Below, in pieces: positions 56,911 to 64,000 of a DNA stretch of 64,000 nucleotides; positions within the stretch are counted from its first letter, which is position 1; each line of letters begins with the position of its first letter. The notes beneath the pieces are model-generated. The model was not told the DNA's origin, did not search any database, and saw only the letters and a list, made by a program, of their open reading frames with translations. Position numbers and translations under genes: made by a program. Source of the stretch: Sipunculus nudus (Eukaryota > Annelida > Sipuncula > Golfingiida > Sipunculidae). The stretch spans positions 74,620,624 to 74,684,623 of the forward strand of contig CM049308.1 of NCBI GenBank assembly GCA_026874595.1, read 5' to 3'.

Positions 56911-57609
56911 TGTTTGGTGGTTTCATTGTGAAAATTATATCTCTACTTCATTATAGCTCCAAATGCTCCAAGGTTATACAGCGTTACACTGAGATTTCCC
57001 TCAAGTCGATGTACCAGGTTTTCATTCTTGTTACATCTACAGTTGTCATCACAAAAATAGCCAGCCTTATTGACTATGGTTAAGTTTTGTGTACGACTTG
57101 TTGATGCCCCTTTGAAAATTGTAATTGGCATTAAAAATTCTGAAATTGTAGGTGAGGCATTTTATCCAAAAATGGGTTAGTATTCATAAAAAACTCTCTT
57201 AGCACTGTGTAGCGACAGGGGTACATTATTAGGACTTTCCTTAGGCTTAACCCTGAAGTAACCCTTGCTAATTATTAACTCTATTAAGGAAGCTTAACTA
57301 CATACATTTTCAGAAAAACTGGATTCATGTTTGTCTTTGTAGGCTTGTCAAGAGGGAAAGAAACCTATTGATTTTGAGGTCATTGTCACAAGGCCCACAT
57401 CTTTTAATAGACCGTGGATGCATTTTAAGCCAAAGTTTTCATCACAACTGATCCATCTTTTACATATGGCTAACCTGCCGATATTGGAAGTAGTCTGTTG
57501 ATTTTGAGGCCATAGCCAACCTCTTGAAAAAGCATATGGATGCATTCCAAGCAAAGTTTTCCTCCAAAATCCCTCTTGCACCTATGGCTTACCTACCATT
57601 AGGAGAGTA

Positions 57610-60180
57610 ACAATTATTCAAGGCTATTGATCATTGGGTGTTTCTTCATTTCCTGCAGACTGGTGGTGCAACCCCACATATTTTCAATAAATTTTTATGC
57701 AATTTTCCTCTTATTTTTTAGAACTTTAACCTTCATTAGTACACGTCGGAAAACTTATCAAACCGTACACCTTGGGTCCATCTGAACCCCAGAAGTAATT
57801 GATGCATGTTCAATGTATACTACATAAACATCATAGTTATTTGATTATTCCATGGTTAATATAGGCTTTTTGGGCAAATGTAGAACAGAAAATACAACAT
57901 ATGAGAGAAAATACTTTAAATAAAGGTATCAATGACATATTTTCCAAGAATTACATAAATTTTTTCTTCTTTGGCCGTGTTTTCTCTCAGTTTGTTCAGG
58001 CTAGCATATCAGTACTATTTATTATTGAAAATTTAAGTGGTGCCATATAAAATAATAAAACATAATATATCCAGATAAAAAAACAAAGTCTAGAGATCTG
58101 ACTTGGAATTATAAAAACTGGTATTGGGGTCCAATTGGACCCCAAACACTGCAATTTCAAAGAAATTGATTTCAAAACAAGCAAAGGCATAATTTTATTT
58201 GACCAACTGAAATTAAAATAGGAATGAATTGCAAGTCTTATTTATATTTGGTATTAAGAAACTAATCAAAAGTCTCAAAGGAAATGAAAAATAAAACCAG
58301 TCTTCCTCATATATCTGTAGCCTCACTGACACTCATCGCATTGTATGCTGAGGATAGAGTGATCTGCGCAGGCATGAATGTCATAAATGGTGCAGCATTG
58401 GCTAATTTTCTGTCTGTCTGGTCTGGGACAGCGGTAGCAACGCGATTTGGTTGCTGAAGTTCCCTAGACAGCGTGTTGGTGAACATCAAGCATGCTAAGG
58501 TCTATAAATGCTGATCTCACAGATTTCTGAATTGCCCAGAGATTTTGCAAACGTTAGTGTAGAAGGCCATCATAAAGGTCTCACACAAGGACTGCAGGAC
58601 AATCCATAGTATCTTATGATCTGACTTCAGGACAATCAAAAGTATCTTCAGAAGTAATTTCAGGACAATCAATATGATCATCGCCATCATCTCGCCAACA
58701 TTGGATAATTCACCATTTGAAGCGTCAAAGTAGCGCCAGTGAATTATACTCATCGCCTTGAATATAATGTAGCTCCACTGATTTCTAACTGTGTTTTAAT
58801 AGAAATATGAAATAATTGCACAATATTATATGCCTAAGTGCCTAACGGGGTCTGAGAGGTAGTATTTTTGAATAAAGGGGTAAAAATTAAACAATATTAT
58901 TATGTCATGCACTGTTTCCCACTGGGGTCCACTTGGACCAAAGAGAATATTTTAAATACAGATCATATCGTTCAATGGAACCACACTATCTTTAACAGTA
59001 ATAACGAAAGCAATATACCTGACAACTACCTAAAAAGAGAAAAGACAACTGATAAATAAAAAAATATCGCAAGAAATACACCCCTGGGGTCCAAATGGAC
59101 CCCAGGTGTACTGATGAAGGTTAAAGATGTGGTTATCTATAACAAGGCACAAATTGTAATCACTGGACCTAGAATCTTTAAACTTGACATCCTGGAAGGT
59201 CAATGAAACGTCTCTAAGGAATCATAAAATTAGGTCTCTGTTTCCCATATCCTTTGAGCTATGGTGCTCCTAAGTACCCCCCAGAATAATGCAAAATTTA
59301 ATACAAAAGCTCAATTATCTGAACAACCAATGGATTGATCACCATGATTCTTTGCATGGATATTGATCATGGAGTGTTTAATCAATTCCTGCAGACTGGT
59401 TTTTCCAGAGTTCGTACGCACCTTGAAAACCTTGTTAAAGTACTTGAATTTGGTCATTTCAATTTCAAGGGCTTGAAACTAGAGAGAGGTTTGGAAAAGT
59501 ACTTGAAAAAATAAAATTTTGTAAAAGAGTTTGATGTATGTTGTGTTTATGTAGCCTTGTTATTTTAATAACGCCCTCTGGTCATCTCTACGTCAATCAA
59601 ATGTCATCATTTTCTGCAGACTTGTGGTGCCACCTTGATTGAAAAAAATGTTTACACATTATTTTCACTATTTTTGAGCTTGAAAAGAAACCTGAAATTA
59701 GATCTCTAGCTATGGGGCTCAAAAGTGCCTCCAAAACAATTAAAAGTTTAAAACAAAAGCAGGGCACAAATCATAACCATTGGACCTAGAATCTTCTAAT
59801 TTGACATCCAGGGAGGTCCGTAAAAAGTCTCCTCGCAAACTTGAAATTATAGGTGTCTATAATTCATATTTTCCAACTTATGCGGGATGTTTGAGCACCC
59901 CAGTAATGGGTGAATTGATTGTAATAAAATTTGGTGTGCATATGGGTTTTAATGAACTTAATCTAATTTGCATGAATGATGATGCCACCTAAATTATCTC
60001 AACTAGTTCCAGATGCAAGGACATTGACAACATGTCAGTCAACTGAGCCTTTTGTCTTCTGGCTGGCTGTTAACAGGGCACGTTTTGAAACTGTTGAACC
60101 TACAAACCCAAAATTCTACATACAGTTAGACATCCCCAAGTTCTACCAAACAAAAAAATGGGTTACTGTGACTTAGTTCC
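57610..60180. repeat. Older A-type tandem repeat region, split
   Basis: Sequence at 57610-57729 and 59125-59840 matches the ~340-bp unit of elements A1/A2 (ctgcagactggtgg, cttaaagatgtggttatct, aaattaggtctctgtt). It is split by a piggyBac-type insertion and by a second insert with cttgaaaagtacttga-like sequence (about 59403-59600). No gene. Confidence 0.6.
57730..59120. mobile_element. piggyBac-type element, 1.39 kb
   Basis: Flanked by TTAA at 57726-57729 and 59121-59124. Ends CCTTCATTAGTACA and TGTACTGATGAAGG are inverted repeats. GGGGTCCAATTGGACCCC-type palindromes occur at about 57775, 58128, 58924 and 59090. Deleting it and one TTAA restores gaactttaaagatgtgg, as in relatives. No intact transposase; a weak acidic frame on the minus strand near 58650 is not diagnostic. 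Confidence 0.8.
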
Positions 60181-60677
60181 TTCGAGAAATTAAGCAAAAA
60201 CCTCCACAGTTTCTAGTAAAAACCTATTGTTACACTTCAAAACTGCCCACTATGAAAACAACTGTGTTATTGTATTCTTGTTTTATGGAAACCATTCCTG
60301 CATATATTTCCTATGTACATACCATAATGCAATAATGCAATTTGTCAAAAATCAGGAAATGTATTAACTCGCCTAAAAAGATAAATGCTGAAGCTAGAGA
60401 CATTTCCCCTAGGATATAACTTAAATTAAGATTCAATTATATACCAGAAATCAGATAAGAATTTTGTCAATTTTTTAAGTTATTAGCATAATTATAAAAA
60501 CACTACCTTAAATTTGGACCATCTTTGAGCATGGCACATTTTTTTCCCTAAAAGTACTGTGGATTTGATTTTCACAACATGTACACAAGGATTCAATCTG
60601 TTAAAAATCTGAAATTTGAAAATAAAATCTCTATAATTAGGCTAGTTATTGAAAGTGTTGTAATTCTCACCATTAAT

Positions 60678-60699
60678 CCCCCCCCCCCCCCCCCCCCCC
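60678..60699. repeat. C-run
   Basis: 22 consecutive C, the longest homopolymer of this kind in the window. Confidence 0.95.
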
Positions 60700-60756
60700 T
60701 TACCAATGAGCCCTTGCCCATTAGTTTAATAGCAATTTTATGAGGATTTATTAAAT

Positions 60757-62669
60757 TAGAACAAGGGACCTATGGGTCACTGTGCTCAGCTGAAGTTAAC
60801 CTTGAAGGTAAAAATCTAAAATAATATCAAATGGAGATAAAGTGTAAGAGGAAGAGGTAATAAAGGCCATGGTTGGTTTATATGATTGGTTTGTACTGAT
60901 GAGCAAGAAATTGTTGCAAATAATATTTTGTGACCTGACCATGTGTTTCCTAATGTTGAAACTGAAGCATGTGAGCAGTTTGTAAAAAAAATGATCTGTA
61001 CAATTACCATGATCATTAGTTGGCTTTTCGATTAACTGTTGACATTTCAGTAGTTTACACATTTGTTCAATCGAATCTTTTTTTTTTGTATAATATATAT
61101 TATTAAATATATGTTTTTTTTAATGAAATGTATACAGTTGAAATATAACTAATTAACAACATAAAACATGGCAAACAAAGCCTGATCTCAAATTCTGCTG
61201 ATGCAGGAAAATAATGAACAAATGTTTGTAATAAATCCTCATTTTTTTATCACATCAATTTTTTTTTAAATTTAAGTTTATATTTCTATACATTTTCAAT
61301 ATAACATATATATCTGAATATAAAAGTTGATTCATAATTCTCAATTGCATCATCATAAATCTCAATCTTGTCAGATAACACCACATCATGCATACAAATG
61401 TTTATTTATTTTTTACCACAAAAAAATATCTTTTAAATCTGCAAAACAATAAATATCTAAAAAAAATACTTGATTTAGATTTTACAATTTTTAATCGTGT
61501 CTTTATTTATCCATAATGTGCTTCATATTTTATCATAATTTAAGCATACTGATGGGTTCCATTATGATTGGTAAAATCATTTAAAAGAAAAATGATTTCT
61601 TTAAAAATGCTACATTACACAACATTGCATCTTCTGGATTACACCTTGAATTACTTTTTCAAGGAAAGTTTTTGCATATCAGAGTGGAAGCAGCATTACA
61701 ATTAAGGAGATACAGTGAAAACAATAACAATACTGCATAACACTTGGTGGGTTGTGTTTGGGGGGGGGGGGGGTCATTGGGGTGGTGATATGAGAATAAC
61801 TGTACACCTGTCACAGCAGGGGATCTCCCCCAGTGACTGTAACAAATCAGAAACCCTGGCATAGCTGACTTCCAGTGACCTGGAGTGGGACCCTGCATCT
61901 GTAATCTGTAAACAAACCAAATGACTACAATAGAGCCTCAAGAAAAAAATCAATAACTAGCTTAATTTTCAAGATTTTACTTCCAAATTTCAGATTTAAA
62001 CAAATTAAATATTTATGTTTACATGCTGTGAAAATTAAATCAATGGTACTTACAGGAAAAAAACGTGCCATGGTCTAAGTTGGGCAAAATTTAAGGTACT
62101 GATTTTATTTTTATGCTAATTACTTTAAAAATTTACAAAATTCAGATCTAATTTTGGGTAAACAATTGAATCTTAATTAAACATAGTTATATACTTGGGA
62201 AAACAGACTCTAGTTTCAAAATTTTTCATGTTAAGTGAGTAAATATTTTTCCTGATTTTTTACAAAGTCCATTATGTTTGGGCCCATAACTTAAAGAATT
62301 TATACTTAACAGACTTAATTTCTGGCATGTACATAGGAACTATATAGAAGAATATTTATGGTAAATATGAGGAAAAACAGATGAGTGGTTTTGATATTAG
62401 GCAGTCCTGAAGTGTGAAAATAGGGTTTTAATAAAAAATTGAGGTTTTTCCTTAATTTCTCAAAGGAACGAAGTCGCAAAGACCCAGTTTTCGGCTTGGT
62501 AGGAGATCTTGGGGACATCTAACATTATGCTGAATTTTGGATTCCTAGGTCTTACGGTTTCAAAACGTGCCACATCTACGGACGGACGGACGGACGGACG
62601 GACAGACGGACGGACGACGGACAATGGACCACGACTATAGCTCAGATGACTTATAGTCAGCTGAGCTAA
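60757..62669 (+). mobile_element. Possible third A-type element
   Basis: Left end acaagggacctatgggtcac and ctcagctga resemble the start of A1. Right end has a (GACG)n microsatellite (62580-62615) and the hairpin tagctcagatgacttatag / tcagctgagcta. The AT-rich interior lacks the 340-bp units, so it could be two unrelated ends. Confidence 0.4.
61768..61905 (-). CDS. Possible terminal exon of an unknown minus-strand gene
   Basis: Base composition is higher in GC than the flanks. The minus strand has tttgtttacag, then a frame reading roughly RSLEVSYARVSDLLQSLG and IPCCDRCTVILISPPQ before TGA. AT-rich sequence with AATAAA signals follows downstream. No upstream exon could be identified to the window edge, so this may be chance or repeat. 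Confidence 0.2.
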
Positions 62670-64000
62670 AAATATGTGTAATAAAAAAATTAGGACCTAA
62701 TTGAAACATATATTCATGCCTCAGCAGAATGGGACACAAGTGATAGCTCTGTCTGTCCATCTCTATTAATCATTTTTTATAAAATAACTATTAATAAACT
62801 ATTTTCCTATAAGCACTACTGAATGCTCCCCCTTGCTCTCTTTACCTCTCACTCTCTCTCTCTCCCTCCATCCGGACTTAACATTAACACATTCTTTTTG
62901 GTCAAATGTAACTTTTGAAGTAACTCATAGGCACATAATTTTTTTTTCCTCATTGCATTATATGAATGGTTTCAGGCCACTATTTTCATGTATTACACAG
63001 TTCAATATATACTTATCATATTTAGTGTATGCACATTTGAAAATGGAATTGAAAAAAACAGCATATTATTGGAGTTAATTAAATGTGTATAATTATACTT
63101 CAGCTTATCCCAACTTTCTGCCTTATTCTATAATTTACAGGTATTCACATATTCCATTGATTATTTTTATACACATATTAATGTCTCATAGCTGAAATAA
63201 TGATACTTCTAGAAATATTTGATCATGATAGACTTCTGCACCTTTGATATAGTCCATAAAAAGTGCACATTATTAGTTAGCTAAATATATAGTTAATATT
63301 TAATTATCACCAGTTAGGAGGACTATTTCCTCCTTGCTTTTCACTGCTAATATATATATATATATAAAGTATATCTTGCATTTGCTAATAATTTCCAAAA
63401 TTTAGCTGAGCAACATGACCCATGGGTCCCTTGTTTCATTTATTTTGAGACTGCCAAATAATATTGATATACCATCAGATTCGCAACTGTGTTTTCATGT
63501 GTCCTGAAACCTTGTGCTGTAAACCTGCTTGAATAAGTGGATGCCATTAATCACCATGTCTGTCTGTCTGTTAGTCTTTCTGTATGTCAGTCAAATTTGT
63601 TTCCTGATGATAACTAAGTTTGGATTAACATATTGATTTCAGACTTTACTTATATATGGCCCACCTCCAACGCAATCAGGTCACGAGGTCAAAGTAACAA
63701 GGGCCACTTATTTATAGAGAGCATGGATGCATTTTAAGCCAAACTTTACATCCCAAACCTTCCATCTTGCACATATAGCTGACCTTTCAAAAGGGGAAGA
63801 ACCTGAGATTTTAGGTAAAAGGTTAAAGTCACTTATTTGTTTCTGGATGACTCCACTTTTGGACTGACATATTGGTTTCAAACTTGACTTATATATGACC
63901 CACCAATAATGTGAGAACCCTTTTGAATTGGGGTCATGAGATCAAAGGTAAAGGTCACAGGACCCACTTCTTTAAAAAGATTTTGGACGCATTTTAAGCC
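62670..64000. other. Intergenic repeats at right edge
   Basis: No supported gene. A CT-rich stretch lies at 62840-62872. agctgagcaacatgacccat at 63404-63430 matches the start-type end of A elements, inverted. From 63590 the ~140-bp repeat with gtcaaagg- and aaggtcacagg-type motifs runs to the edge. Confidence 0.5.

Noticed and set aside
58300-58760. Intact piggyBac transposase
   Set aside because: Only short frames up to about 78 codons exist, with no DDE-type catalytic pattern that I could place.

Overview
The window is animal nuclear DNA: AT-rich, intron-dense and full of dispersed repeats. There are no operons, bacterial-style genes or viral genes. Standard GT-AG introns, a metazoan POLA2 gene and the repeat types (GTCCGTCC-type microsatellites next to AGCTCAG hairpin ends, MITEs, tRNA-derived SINEs) suggest a lophotrochozoan, most likely a bivalve mollusc. 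The species assignment is inference.

Two protein-coding genes can be assembled completely. They lie head to head about 1.1 kb apart. On the minus strand (26708 down to 5294) is a 20-exon gene for a 1139-residue protein. It has two cadherin-like beta-sandwich repeats, a RING/U-box-like segment without the usual metal ligands, TPR-type helical repeats and a basic low-complexity Arg-Gly/Ala-Pro-Lys linker. I do not recognise it as a named gene. On the plus strand (27840 to 56653) is an 18-exon gene for a 599-residue DNA polymerase alpha subunit B (POLA2), close in length to the vertebrate protein. All exon phases join without a frame break in both genes. Both start codons have an in-frame stop just upstream and a good initiation context. 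POLA2 intron 3 has the splice signals of a minor-spliceosome (U12-type) intron.

The rest is intronic or intergenic repeat. From left to right: a 0.9-kb TA-flanked inverted-repeat element (132-1027); palindromic GCATGCGG sequence; roughly 330-bp tandem repeats (2690-4070); a MITE in the likely 3' UTR of the minus gene; a 3.6-kb composite element (9546-13190) whose diverged copy lies inverted in POLA2 intron 10 (45567-48672); a 336-bp MITE (19722-20057) with an inverted sister in POLA2 intron 15; a foldback element (28622-29206); a 1.2-kb inverted-repeat element (37837-39033); a 1.9-kb insertion with a 6-bp target duplication (41494-43394); and downstream of POLA2 a piggyBac-type TTAA element (57730-59120) inside an older tandem repeat. 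In the last two cases the pre-insertion site can be read from related repeats in the same window. No further complete gene was found between 56.9 kb and 64 kb. One stretch near 61.8 kb could be a terminal exon of a minus-strand gene, at low confidence.

The two genes share only their divergent upstream region. POLA2 acts in replication priming. The role of its neighbour is unknown; its domain mix suggests a scaffold or adaptor.
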